DNA of 38,608 bases. Source: Candidatus Omnitrophota bacterium (GTDB lineage Bacteria > Omnitrophota > Gorgyraeia > Gygaellales > Profunditerraquicolaceae). Made by a program: the position numbers and the translations under genes. Shown here piece by piece: positions 1 through 8,823 of the stretch. The stretch lies in assembly GCA_026387475.1 (NCBI GenBank), contig JAPLLN010000050.1, forward strand, positions 1 through 38,608, read 5' to 3'. Within the stretch, counting starts at the first letter, position 1, and every line of letters begins with the position of its first letter. The notes below the pieces were generated by a model that saw only the letters and a list, made by a program, of their open reading frames with translations, had not been told where the DNA came from and searched no databases.

Positions 1-1650
1 GAAGTTCCATATCAATAACCCCAACATTCCCAGAAGTATCCAGACAAAATAAGTCGGTAGTACGCCGTTATGCAAAAAGCTTAGCGGCTTGGAAATAACG
101 GCTAATTTCTTCCCCTGCTCATATATATCAAAAACACCTTTCTCCGCCGACTTATAAATGCCTTTTAACAATCCGTACTCGCTAATCGTATTGTAAAATT
201 CCCCCCCGCTTACCGCGTTAGGGGTAAAATCTATCGGCTCTCCGCCCACGAAGACTTTATCCTGACGGTAGCGCGGCCGGAAGAAATTAAAATGGAATAT
301 AAAGAAACCTATGATCAAAGCAAGAATTATCAACGCGGTGGATGCCCCCGCATACCAGATACCCGTAAATTCTACCCCGGGGACTGCCGGAAGGATAAAA
401 TATTTAAGCGGGAGTTGAAAAGCGAACACGCCGAAAACGACGCAGATACCGGCTAAGATAAGGCACGGGAGCCACATCGCAAAAGGGACTTCTTCGCTTT
501 TTGATTTTACTTCCTGATTATTGCGCTGGCCTAAGAATACGGAATGGATCAGTTTCATAAATGAAGCCAGGGTCAACCCCGAGCCGAAGAGCGCCACCAC
601 AAGGCATAAAGCGACTAAGAAACGTTCCGGGCCTGATGCGCCTAATTTCTGGATCAACCCCTGATAGATCATCCATTTAGAGACAAAACCGTTAAACGGA
701 GGAACGCCGGAAATAGAGAGGCTGGCGATAAGGCATGATATATAGGTAATAGGCATTAACCGGCCCAAGCCGCCTAGTTCATCCAATTCCGTAGTCTTAG
801 CGCGGTATTCCACGTTTCCCGCGGTTAAGAATAAACATGATTTATACACCGCGTGGTTTAACATATGGAAAATTCCCCCGGCTATTCCGATGGGATTTCC
901 TGTAGCAATTCCCAGGACCATGTAACCTACCTGCGAAACCGCATGATAACCCAAGAGCTTTTTCATGTTATGCTGCACTAAAGCCATCATTACCGCCGCC
1001 AGCACCGTAAAGGCGCCGATGAGCATCAAGAAAATACTCATAGCCGTGTTCATCTCAAAAATATTAAGCGAGATCCTGGCCAACAGATAAACCCCTAATA
1101 ATTTGTCCAACGACGCCGGAAGATACGCTACCACCGGGACTGGCGCGTCTTTTGCGCAAGGAGGGATCCAGGAATGAAGCGGCATTGCTCCGGCCTTGGC
1201 AAAACACGCTAAGGCAATACAGACATAAGCTAACGCAGGCAAATAATAACTGCTGGATAAACGCAGGCGGATGCTATCCATCTGAAACGTCCCGGTAAGA
1301 TAAAAAAGTATGCCCACTCCCAGGATCATCAGGGCGTCTGTCCCGCCGACGATAATCAGCGTTTTCTTAGCCACCTCGCCGGTATTGTCGGCCCCGAAGT
1401 TTATCAAAAGATACAAAAGGAATCCTAAGAAACCCCAGAAAATAAGCAGAATGGCAAGATTGTTAGTAAGCACTACCCCTACTGCCGAGGCGGCAGTCAA
1501 TATAATATAGGCATAATATTGCAAAAGGCGTTTCTTCCCTCGCATGAACTTCAATGAATATATAAAAGTCAGGATAAAAAATAACCCTATGGCCGGGACC
1601 AAAAATCCGTTTAAGGCATCAATCTTAAAATAAGGATAGTGCAGGCTCAT
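1..1650 (-). CDS. NuoL/HyfB/Mrp-type proton(sodium)-translocating antiporter-like subunit of the hydrogenase complex, partial (runs off left edge)
   Basis: Not in ORF track because it is open to the edge. Translation from CAT at 1648-1650: MSLHYPYFKIDALNGFLVPAIGLFFIL...AGAMPLHSWIPPCAKDAPVPVVAYLPASLDKLLGVYLLARI...GYHAVSQVGYMVLGIATGNPIG...; stop of upstream gene overlaps start (ATGA). Confidence 0.9.
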   Translation of the reverse strand, partial: MSLHYPYFKIDALNGFLVPAIGLFFILTFIYSLKFMRGKKRLLQYYAYIILTAASAVGVVLTNNLAILLIFWGFLGFLLYLLINFGADNTGEVAKKTLIIVGGTDALMILGVGILFYLTGTFQMDSIRLRLSSSYYLPALAYVCIALACFAKAGAMPLHSWIPPCAKDAPVPVVAYLPASLDKLLGVYLLARISLNIFEMNTAMSIFLMLIGAFTVLAAVMMALVQHNMKKLLGYHAVSQVGYMVLGIATGNPIGIAGGIFHMLNHAVYKSCLFLTAGNVEYRAKTTELDELGGLGRLMPITYISCLIASLSISGVPPFNGFVSKWMIYQGLIQKLGASGPERFLVALCLVVALFGSGLTLASFMKLIHSVFLGQRNNQEVKSKSEEVPFAMWLPCLILAGICVVFGVFAFQLPLKYFILPAVPGVEFTGIWYAGASTALIILALIIGFFIFHFNFFRPRYRQDKVFVGGEPIDFTPNAVSGGEFYNTISEYGLLKGIYKSAEKGVFDIYEQGKKLAVISKPLSFLHNGVLPTYFVWILLGMLGLLIWNF

Positions 1651-2264
1651 TTTATCTTAAGCAAGTTACGCGCGATCTTCTTGGCGTGGTAATAGACCGC
1701 AGCGGTAAAATCCAGCATATTTAAAAACATATTGCAGGCCATAGGCGTGCAGACGCCCTGGATCATCCTCTCGTTGTGTTTTTTGCGGTACTCATCGACC
1801 ATATTATCTATATGCTCTTCTTTCCTTAATACTATTTTGACTAGACTCAAATCCCCTCTTTCGAAAGCAAAAGCGATCTCATCAAGCGCTTCCAGCGTCT
1901 TATTATAAAGGGCCTCGTATTCCTTAACCGCGTCTTCCGTGAAAAGCAGCCTCTCTTCTATTTTGATCTGCACCCTCTCCAGGATATCTTTGCAGTAATC
2001 GCCGATAAGTTCAAAGTCCTCGACCACTTCGGCGAATAATACGGCTACTTCGCGCATATGCGCATCCTGATTACCTTTTCCCAATTTAACCAGGTCTGCG
2101 GCGATGTCCTTCTCCATATTGTTAAGATTGTTTTCATCCTCGAGGATCCCCGGGATAAGGTCGGCATTGTGCTCCATAAAGGTGCGATGGGTCATCTGCC
2201 ACATCTTCAAGGCCAGCTTGGACATATCCTTTAATTTATTCTTGATACTATTCAGGTCGTCCAT
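1647..2264 (-). CDS. PhoU/DUF47-like helical protein inside hydrogenase operon
   Basis: All-helical 205 aa with two PhoU-like repeats (FAEVVEDFELIGDYCKDI; LRKEEHIDNMVDEYRKKHNERM); overlaps large-subunit gene by 17 nt. Confidence 0.7.
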   Translation of the reverse strand: MDDLNSIKNKLKDMSKLALKMWQMTHRTFMEHNADLIPGILEDENNLNNMEKDIAADLVKLGKGNQDAHMREVAVLFAEVVEDFELIGDYCKDILERVQIKIEERLLFTEDAVKEYEALYNKTLEALDEIAFAFERGDLSLVKIVLRKEEHIDNMVDEYRKKHNERMIQGVCTPMACNMFLNMLDFTAAVYYHAKKIARNLLKIK

Positions 2265-3462
2265 TCGGCCATCCCTCCTTTATCTTATTCGTTTTCTCTT
2301 GAGATAACCTGACCAGATCCCAACCGTTCATAATCTTTTTATTATCCGCCTTGTTGATAACAGCTACCCTCTCCGTGCAGCAATAACAGGGGTCGACCGC
2401 TGCCAGGGTAAGCGTGGCGTCTGAAATAGTCCCGCCAACGGCAGCGACTTTATCGGAAGCAACGTTCATAAAGCTGGGCGCGCGTATCTTATGCCTTACC
2501 GGACGGTTCGTCCCGTCGCTTTTAATATAATGGATGCATTCTCCGCGCGGCGCCTCCACCCTGCCAATACCTTCGCCGGGAGGAACATCTTTGACGTTAG
2601 CGTCGATCTCGCCTTTTGGCATCTTATTCAAGGCCTGATTGATAATATTGATGGAATCCTCCATCTCCAAAATCCTGACCATAGTCTTAGCAAAGATATC
2701 TCCGTCTTTCTCCAGGACCACATTCCAATCGATGGTGTTCATCAAGAATGCGCCATACGGCTCATCCCTTCTTATGTCAATATTTACCCCCGATGCCCGG
2801 GCAGTGGGGCCGACCACGCACCAGTCAATGGCCTGCTCTTTGGTGAGTGTCCCGGCAATTTTAAGCCGCGCTTTGATCACCGGGTCATCGTTAATAGCGC
2901 CGTAAAACATTTTTATAGACGGCGCAAGGTTATCCAGCATTTTCTTCAGCTCCGGGATATCTTCGTCTTTGATGTCGCGGCGGACCCCACCGATTTTAAA
3001 CATGGCGTAATTATTCCGGTTACCGGTGACCATTTCAAACATATCCAAAACCGGCTCGCGGTATTTCCAGGCCCACATCCAGACCGTGTTGTAGCCTATA
3101 AAATGCCCGGCGAGCCCCAGCCAGAGCAGATGAGAATGTATCCTCTGCAGCTCGTCGATAATGGTGCGGATATATAAAGCGCGCTCGGGGACGATGTTCG
3201 CTTCGCCTCCGAATAAATCTTCGACTGCCAGCACATAAGCGTAGGGGTGGCTTGAAGAACATATCCCGCAAATGCGCTCCACCAGAAAAGCGATCTGGTC
3301 ATAGTGTTTTGATTCCGCGAGCTTTTCAATACCCCTGTGATTATAACCGATTATAATATCTATATCGACGACCTTCTCTCCTTCCACATATAGCTGGAAA
3401 AATTCCGGCTCTTCCTGCATAGGGTGATACGGCCCGATAGGAACGATTACCTTATGACTCAT
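2248..3462 (-). CDS. Group-4-type [NiFe] hydrogenase large subunit (HycE/EchE/NuoD-like)
   Basis: Both metal-ligand motifs present: RICGICSSSH (L1) and DPCYCCTER (L2). Confidence 0.95.
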   Translation of the reverse strand: MSHKVIVPIGPYHPMQEEPEFFQLYVEGEKVVDIDIIIGYNHRGIEKLAESKHYDQIAFLVERICGICSSSHPYAYVLAVEDLFGGEANIVPERALYIRTIIDELQRIHSHLLWLGLAGHFIGYNTVWMWAWKYREPVLDMFEMVTGNRNNYAMFKIGGVRRDIKDEDIPELKKMLDNLAPSIKMFYGAINDDPVIKARLKIAGTLTKEQAIDWCVVGPTARASGVNIDIRRDEPYGAFLMNTIDWNVVLEKDGDIFAKTMVRILEMEDSINIINQALNKMPKGEIDANVKDVPPGEGIGRVEAPRGECIHYIKSDGTNRPVRHKIRAPSFMNVASDKVAAVGGTISDATLTLAAVDPCYCCTERVAVINKADNKKIMNGWDLVRLSQEKTNKIKEGWPNGRPE

Positions 3463-3886
3463 TTTTTCTCCTTAAAGGAAATTCTCCCTCCGGCCAATCT
3501 TCAGCCAAGAGGAGGCGTTTTAAATTCGGATGCCCCTTAAAATTTATCCCGAGCATCTCCCAGATCTCCCTCTCTACCCACTCCGCGCCCCTGAATATCG
3601 GCGCTATGGAATCGATCTCGGGCCGTTTTTTGTCTTTGATCAGAGCGCGTAAAGAATAGACCTCACCCGCTTTGTCAAAACTGAAATGATAGAGCATTTC
3701 AAAACCTTCAGGCAGGTCAATGCCGGATGCGGTCGAGAACCGCAACCCCAAACCCTTAAAGATAAACTCTACCGATTTATACACATCATTGGGCTCGACC
3801 GTAAAATAAATCCTGCGCGCCGAGCGCTCATCCCAGACCTTGATCTTATTACCTAAACCGTCTTTTATCTTGTCACGCATATTCAT
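3452..3886 (-). CDS. NuoC-like/HycE N-terminal domain 30-kDa subunit
   Basis: REIWEMLGINFKGHPNLKRLLLAEDWPEGEFPLRR NuoC signature; overlaps large-subunit gene. Confidence 0.9.
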   Translation of the reverse strand: MNMRDKIKDGLGNKIKVWDERSARRIYFTVEPNDVYKSVEFIFKGLGLRFSTASGIDLPEGFEMLYHFSFDKAGEVYSLRALIKDKKRPEIDSIAPIFRGAEWVEREIWEMLGINFKGHPNLKRLLLAEDWPEGEFPLRRKNES

Positions 3887-3888
3887 GA

Positions 3889-4314
3889 TTATTTACCTTT
3901 TCTTATCTTGGTTACCAGCTTCACAATACCGTCTATCATCGCCTCCGGACGGGGTGGACAACCCGGGATATAGAGATCGACCGGTAAAATTTTATCTAAC
4001 GGTTCGCATACATTGTAACTATCCCTGAACATGTGGCGGGATAACGCGCACTGGCCCACCGCTACTACCACGCAGGGTTTAGGCGCCTGTTCGTATATTT
4101 TTTTCATACGCGGCACGCTCTTTCTATTCATCGCCCCGGTGATCAAAATGGCGTCGGCGTGGCGCACGGAACCTATCAATTGGATCCCGAATCTCTCTAC
4201 ATCAAAGCGGGGAGTAAATAGATCGAGTATCTCGATATCGCAGTTATTGCAGGAACCCGCGCTTACGTGAAAGACCCAGATCGATTTAGTCAGTGCTTTT
4301 ATTTTTAAACTCAT
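3889..4314 (-). CDS. NuoB/HycG-like hydrogenase small subunit
   Basis: 4Fe-4S ligands SCNNCD, GQCAL, PGCPPRPEA. Confidence 0.92.
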   Translation of the reverse strand: MSLKIKALTKSIWVFHVSAGSCNNCDIEILDLFTPRFDVERFGIQLIGSVRHADAILITGAMNRKSVPRMKKIYEQAPKPCVVVAVGQCALSRHMFRDSYNVCEPLDKILPVDLYIPGCPPRPEAMIDGIVKLVTKIRKGK

Positions 4315-5225
4315 TATTGCCCCACCAGCGCTAAAATCACGGAAGCAACCGCCATAAAGGTCGGGACCTTCCAGAAAAATCCCAGTGCCTGGTCTATTCT
4401 CACCCGCGGGTTGGTATTTTTTACTAAAACGATAAAAAACAGTAATCCGATATATTTTAAGACCATAAAAAGCAAACTCGTGTCCTTGCCCATAAACAGG
4501 ATGATCAAAAATACCGGCAAGATATAAAGCATAACCGCCTTGGTAAGCTTAAAAACAGCCAGAGGCAGGCCAGAATATTCTATCAGCGTTCCGCACATCA
4601 ATTCCTGGTCTGCTTCCGCGATATCAAAAGGCGGATAACCTAATTTTGCCTGCATACAGAAAAAACAGACTATGAAAGCCAGGGCCCCGGACCAGGAGGC
4701 TATGTTAGAGGCGCCGAGCGCCTGCAGCTCTAATATCTTTCCCAGCTGAATAGAGCCCCCGCATTTGATGATCAAGGCCACAATGGAGAGTACGAACGGG
4801 AGTTCGTAAGCTAAAATAAGTTTTAATTCCCGCGACGCGCCTACCGAGGCCAGAGGATTGCGCGAAGCAGAGGCGCCCAGGATCATGGCAATAGCCGGAA
4901 TCAGCATCAAATAAATCACCACGATCAAGTCTCCGTTAAATCCCGAGGCGCTGGATCTTAAATTCATCCCCAATATCGTAGCCACCAACCCGGCGCTTAA
5001 GAACCCCAGATAAGGAGAAAAAAGAAAAGTAAATTTGGATTGAGCCGGATAGATCGTCTCTTTACCCAGAAGTTTTATTATATCGGTAAAATTCTGGTGC
5101 CAGGGGGGGCCGACGCGGAATTGAACGCGGGCAGAAAGCTTCCGGTCAAACCAACCTGCAAGCAGGCCGATTACGGCGCTAAACAATAAACCCGGAAAGA
5201 TCAAATAATTAAATAATAGCGTCAT
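4314..5225 (-). CDS. NuoH/HycD/HyfC-like membrane subunit
   Basis: Multi-TM; FDRKLSARVQFRVGPPW and PPFDIAEADQELMCGTLIEYSGLPLA motifs. Confidence 0.92.
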   Translation of the reverse strand: MTLLFNYLIFPGLLFSAVIGLLAGWFDRKLSARVQFRVGPPWHQNFTDIIKLLGKETIYPAQSKFTFLFSPYLGFLSAGLVATILGMNLRSSASGFNGDLIVVIYLMLIPAIAMILGASASRNPLASVGASRELKLILAYELPFVLSIVALIIKCGGSIQLGKILELQALGASNIASWSGALAFIVCFFCMQAKLGYPPFDIAEADQELMCGTLIEYSGLPLAVFKLTKAVMLYILPVFLIILFMGKDTSLLFMVLKYIGLLFFIVLVKNTNPRVRIDQALGFFWKVPTFMAVASVILALVGQ

Positions 5226-5713
5226 TTCTTTTTAGGCTGAATATCATCTCTCGACCACTTCAGCGTATGTACCGCTAAATGCTCTCCGACAAAATAAATA
5301 TTCTTTTCCGCATCCTCTTCGACTTCCCGCACTTCTACGGCATGTTCCGGACAACTCCCTGCGCACTTGGGTAAGACCGTATTCAACCCCAAGCAAAAAT
5401 CGCATCTTGAATCAAGATACGGGATAAAATCCTGGAAGATTATCCCAAAGGGGCAAGCTATGGAACAGGTCTTACAGCTCGTGCAGCGCATCTTATAGCG
5501 CTTGATGTGCCCGTCGGCTGCTCGCTCCAGCGCGTTGTGATAGCATGAATTCACGCAAGGCGCTTCTTCGCAGTGCCTGCAGATAGTGGCGAAGGTCGCG
5601 TATTCGCGCAGCGAACTTAACCCGTTATTCTGCGGGTGGTAAAAATAATCGCAGGCGGCCCTGCACTCCTTGCATTTGTTGCAAACGTCTAAATCGATAA
5701 ATAATCTCTTCAT
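5222..5713 (-). CDS. HycB/HyfA-like polyferredoxin electron-transfer subunit
   Basis: Multiple Cys clusters CNKCKECRAAC, CRHCEEAPCVNSC, CTSCKTCSIACPFG, CDFC...CAGSCP. Confidence 0.9.
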   Translation of the reverse strand: MKRLFIDLDVCNKCKECRAACDYFYHPQNNGLSSLREYATFATICRHCEEAPCVNSCYHNALERAADGHIKRYKMRCTSCKTCSIACPFGIIFQDFIPYLDSRCDFCLGLNTVLPKCAGSCPEHAVEVREVEEDAEKNIYFVGEHLAVHTLKWSRDDIQPKKK

Positions 5714-5716
5714 AGA

Positions 5717-6535
5717 TCAATCCCAAATATCGCGTATGTCTTTCAATTCTTCATAAGTAAATACCGGACCATCTTTGCAGGCGTAATATTTACCGACGCG
5801 GCAGTGCCCGCATTTACCCAGGCCGCAGGACATATTATTCTCCATGGATAAATAAATATCCGGCGGCTTGAATCCCAGATCCAGAAGCTTGAGGGTCACA
5901 AATTTCATCATTACCGGCGGGCCGCAGACAATTGCTACGGCCTTATTCATATCCAAAGGCAGGTCTTTTAATATAGTAGTGACCAGGCCGACGTTCCCCT
6001 GCCACGCCTCGTCGCCTACGTCAACGCTGGTTACGATATCCACTTTCTCTTTTTGCGCCCATTGGGGGAGCGCGTCTTTATAGATTATATCCTGCGAGGT
6101 GCGCGCGCCGTAGCGCAAGAGCACCTTATTATAATCCTCTATTTTGGCGAATAAACTAAAGAGGAGCGAGCGCAAAGGCGCCAACCCCACCCCGCCGCCG
6201 ATGATGAGGATATCCTTGCCCTTAAACTTTTCTAAAGGATAGCCTTTGCCGTAAGGGCCGCGGATACCAACTGTCGCGCCCTTCCCAATACTATTAAGTT
6301 TTCCGGTGATCGTTCCGGCCTTCATGATGGTGAAATCGATCTTATCTTTTACCTGCGGGTCAGAAGAAGGAGTGAAAGGCGCTTCGCCGACTCCCGGGAG
6401 AGTAAGTTCGACAAATTGGCCGGTAGCAAAAGAAAACGCAGCCTTCGGCCGCAAGACAAAAGTCTTGATATTGGCGGTCTCCTGAATTATCTCCTCTACC
6501 TGGGCCTCAAGCGGCTGGTATATATTTTTCTTCAT
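5717..6535 (-). CDS. FAD/NAD(P)-binding oxidoreductase, sulfhydrogenase gamma (HydG)/AsrB-like
   Basis: GPYGKGYPLE, IIGGGVGLAPLRSLL, CGPPVMMKFV and C-terminal SMENNMSCGLGKCGHCRVG 2Fe-2S motif. Confidence 0.92.
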   Translation of the reverse strand: MKKNIYQPLEAQVEEIIQETANIKTFVLRPKAAFSFATGQFVELTLPGVGEAPFTPSSDPQVKDKIDFTIMKAGTITGKLNSIGKGATVGIRGPYGKGYPLEKFKGKDILIIGGGVGLAPLRSLLFSLFAKIEDYNKVLLRYGARTSQDIIYKDALPQWAQKEKVDIVTSVDVGDEAWQGNVGLVTTILKDLPLDMNKAVAIVCGPPVMMKFVTLKLLDLGFKPPDIYLSMENNMSCGLGKCGHCRVGKYYACKDGPVFTYEELKDIRDIWD

Positions 6536-7601
6536 ATAGCCTTCTTAAAATATGGCGGATGTCGATCTTACCCGGGCAGACGTCGATGCAGCGGCCGCAT
6601 CCGCAGCACGCCTGAAATCCCAGATTATCGATAAAGAAATCGAATTTTTTCATATAACGGTTCCTCAACCGCATATAGCGCATGCGCAGAGGATTAGCCC
6701 CTCCGGCAACACGGCTGAAATTTTTAAGAAGGCAGCCGTCCCAGCTGCGCGCCTTCTTTGCTCCTCCCTCAGCCGGTTCATCGGAGAGCAGAAAACAATG
6801 GCACGTATCGCAGATAAAAATGCAACCTCCGCACTCTACACAGGTCTTCATCTGCTCCTGCCAGACGCCGGAATTAAATCCGGATGTCACTATATCTTTA
6901 AGCGTCTCTTTCTTGGGTATCTTATGCGGGGCTAAATGCTCTTCCATACGCTTGATCACGGTCTCTCTTTTAGCGGAACGGCCGGAGATCTGGCCAAAGG
7001 TGGCGGGTGTAAATAATTTCCTAATGCCGTCTATAGCCTTGCTCCCCTTGGAAGTAGCTATATCTACCAGGAAGCCATTACCCGTCGGAGAGAGATTAAG
7101 GTCAAACCCTGCTGTTGCGTGCGGATTTATATCAAAGGCGCGGCAAAAACAAGACTCTTTAAAAGACGGACAGTCTCCGGCGATAATAAGCGTTTCTTCC
7201 CTTCTCTCTTTATAAAGAGGGTCGGCGTCAACACCCTGCAGAAATACGTAATCCATCACCTTTAAAGCAAAGATATCGCAATTTTTTATCCCGCAGATAG
7301 CCGCAGGCTTTCCTTTCACGCCTTTCGGAGTCTCCGGGAAATATCCGCAAAGGTCTTCTTTAAAATGGACGAAAAACGTGCGTGCCGGCTCAATCGCGCG
7401 GTACTCGCTGAAGACTGCGTCTTCAATCTTGATTTCGGAGTATTTTTTCAGGGTATAATCTTCGGAAGGGAGGTTAAAATTATGCTCGCACTTGATCTTA
7501 AACGGTGTCGCGGCTTTTACAGGCAGATAAAGCTCGTAATCCGAAGCTATGCGGTCGTAAAACTTAAAAATATCCTCGTTCTTAAGGAAGAGTGTATCCA
7601 T
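6507..7601 (-). CDS. 4Fe-4S protein, sulfhydrogenase beta (HydB)/AsrA-like
   Basis: CGIKNCDIFALKVMDYVF, CVECGGCIFICDTCHCF, CCGCGRCIDVCPGKIDI; overlaps the FAD/NAD gene. Confidence 0.9.
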   Translation of the reverse strand: MDTLFLKNEDIFKFYDRIASDYELYLPVKAATPFKIKCEHNFNLPSEDYTLKKYSEIKIEDAVFSEYRAIEPARTFFVHFKEDLCGYFPETPKGVKGKPAAICGIKNCDIFALKVMDYVFLQGVDADPLYKERREETLIIAGDCPSFKESCFCRAFDINPHATAGFDLNLSPTGNGFLVDIATSKGSKAIDGIRKLFTPATFGQISGRSAKRETVIKRMEEHLAPHKIPKKETLKDIVTSGFNSGVWQEQMKTCVECGGCIFICDTCHCFLLSDEPAEGGAKKARSWDGCLLKNFSRVAGGANPLRMRYMRLRNRYMKKFDFFIDNLGFQACCGCGRCIDVCPGKIDIRHILRRLYEEKYIPAA

Positions 7602-7647
7602 TAATAAAAACTCGGCTTAAAGGTTAAAAATATGGGCGAGGGATAGA

Positions 7648-7676
7648 ATATTATCATAATTAATTTCGCCTGTCTA
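7648..7676 (-). promoter_or_regulatory. Putative sigma70 promoter of hydrogenase operon (TAGACA-N17-TAATAT, TG-extended -10)
   Basis: Minus strand TAGACAGGCGAAATTAATTATGATAATAT upstream of the 7601 start. Confidence 0.45.
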
Positions 7677-7694
7677 TAAGTATTTAACGCCACC

Positions 7695-8822
7695 TTAACT
7701 CATCGACTTGCGGAACCTTAAAGTGCTGAAACCTATGACCATCAACCCCATAAAGAACAACGGGACCAGCTGGATCCAGAGGATATCGATGCCTGACCCC
7801 TTCAAGAATATACTGCGGATGACCACCATAAAATAACGCAGAGGATTAATGAACGTAAACCACTGGATGACCTGCGGCATATTCGCGATAGGGTAGGCAA
7901 ACCCCGATAAAAGCACGGTCGGCATGTAAAAAAGGAATACCGACATCATTGCTTCCTGCTGGGTCGATGATACCGTAGAGATAAACAACCCTATGCCTAA
8001 AGTAGTGAACAAATAAATGCAAGTCGAAAAAAGCAAAAGAAACAGGTTGCCTCTCAAGGGAAGATGGAACCAAAGAACGCCCAGAATGGTGATCAGGGTT
8101 ATCTGTATAAGGGCTATGACTCCGAAAGGCATAAGTTTTCCTATGATAAGTTCTATCGGTTTAATGGGGCTTACAGTCAACTGCTCCATTGTCCCGATCT
8201 CTTTCTCTTTTACTATAGCCATAGCCGAAAGCAATAAAGACATCATAGTCACGATGGTCGCGATGACCCCGGGTAGATAATAATTTCGCGAAATAAGGTT
8301 TCCGTTAAACCAGGCGCGATCCCGCAGATCAACGCTGGGCACGTTGCTGATCTTGCCGGTTGCCAGCGCTTCATTCTTACTAAGCTCCTGCTGGTAATTT
8401 TCTATAATTGTGCCGGCGTAACCCATGACGATCATCGCGGTGTTGGAGTCTGTGCCGTCAAAGGTAAGCTGAACCGCGGCGTCTTTGCCTGCCTCGAGGT
8501 TGCGGCCGAAACCGCGGTCGATGTGTATTACAACGCTGGTGACACCCCTATCAAGAAGCTTGGTCTGCTCTCTCTCGCTGCTGATGAAATGCTCGGGGAC
8601 AAAATACTTAGAATAGGTAAACCTGCGCAAGAGTTCCCTGCTCTCCGAGGTATTATCCCGGTCAAAGACCGCGGTCGGCACATAATTAATATCTTTATTC
8701 GCAGCATACCCAAAGAGGATTATCTGAAGCAGGGGTGTTATAAAGATGACCGTCTTCATCCTCGGGTCGCGGAAGATCTGCTTAAATTCCTTTATCAGAA
8801 TCGCCCTGATCCTTTCAAACAT
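7695..8822 (-). CDS. ABC-2 type transporter permease (YbhR/YbhS-like)
   Basis: Six-TM ABC-2 architecture; KEIGTMEQLTVSPIKPIELIIGKLMPF. Confidence 0.92.
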   Translation of the reverse strand: MFERIRAILIKEFKQIFRDPRMKTVIFITPLLQIILFGYAANKDINYVPTAVFDRDNTSESRELLRRFTYSKYFVPEHFISSEREQTKLLDRGVTSVVIHIDRGFGRNLEAGKDAAVQLTFDGTDSNTAMIVMGYAGTIIENYQQELSKNEALATGKISNVPSVDLRDRAWFNGNLISRNYYLPGVIATIVTMMSLLLSAMAIVKEKEIGTMEQLTVSPIKPIELIIGKLMPFGVIALIQITLITILGVLWFHLPLRGNLFLLLFSTCIYLFTTLGIGLFISTVSSTQQEAMMSVFLFYMPTVLLSGFAYPIANMPQVIQWFTFINPLRYFMVVIRSIFLKGSGIDILWIQLVPLFFMGLMVIGFSTLRFRKSMS

Positions 8823-8823
8823 C

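Noticed and set aside
2491-3177. 228-aa plus-strand ORF
   Set aside because: Fully antisense to the well-supported [NiFe] hydrogenase large subunit; composition looks like shadow coding.
6552-7215. Plus-strand ORFs of 127 and 177 aa
   Set aside because: Antisense to the HydB/AsrA-like gene, which has clear Fe-S motifs; no recognisable domains.
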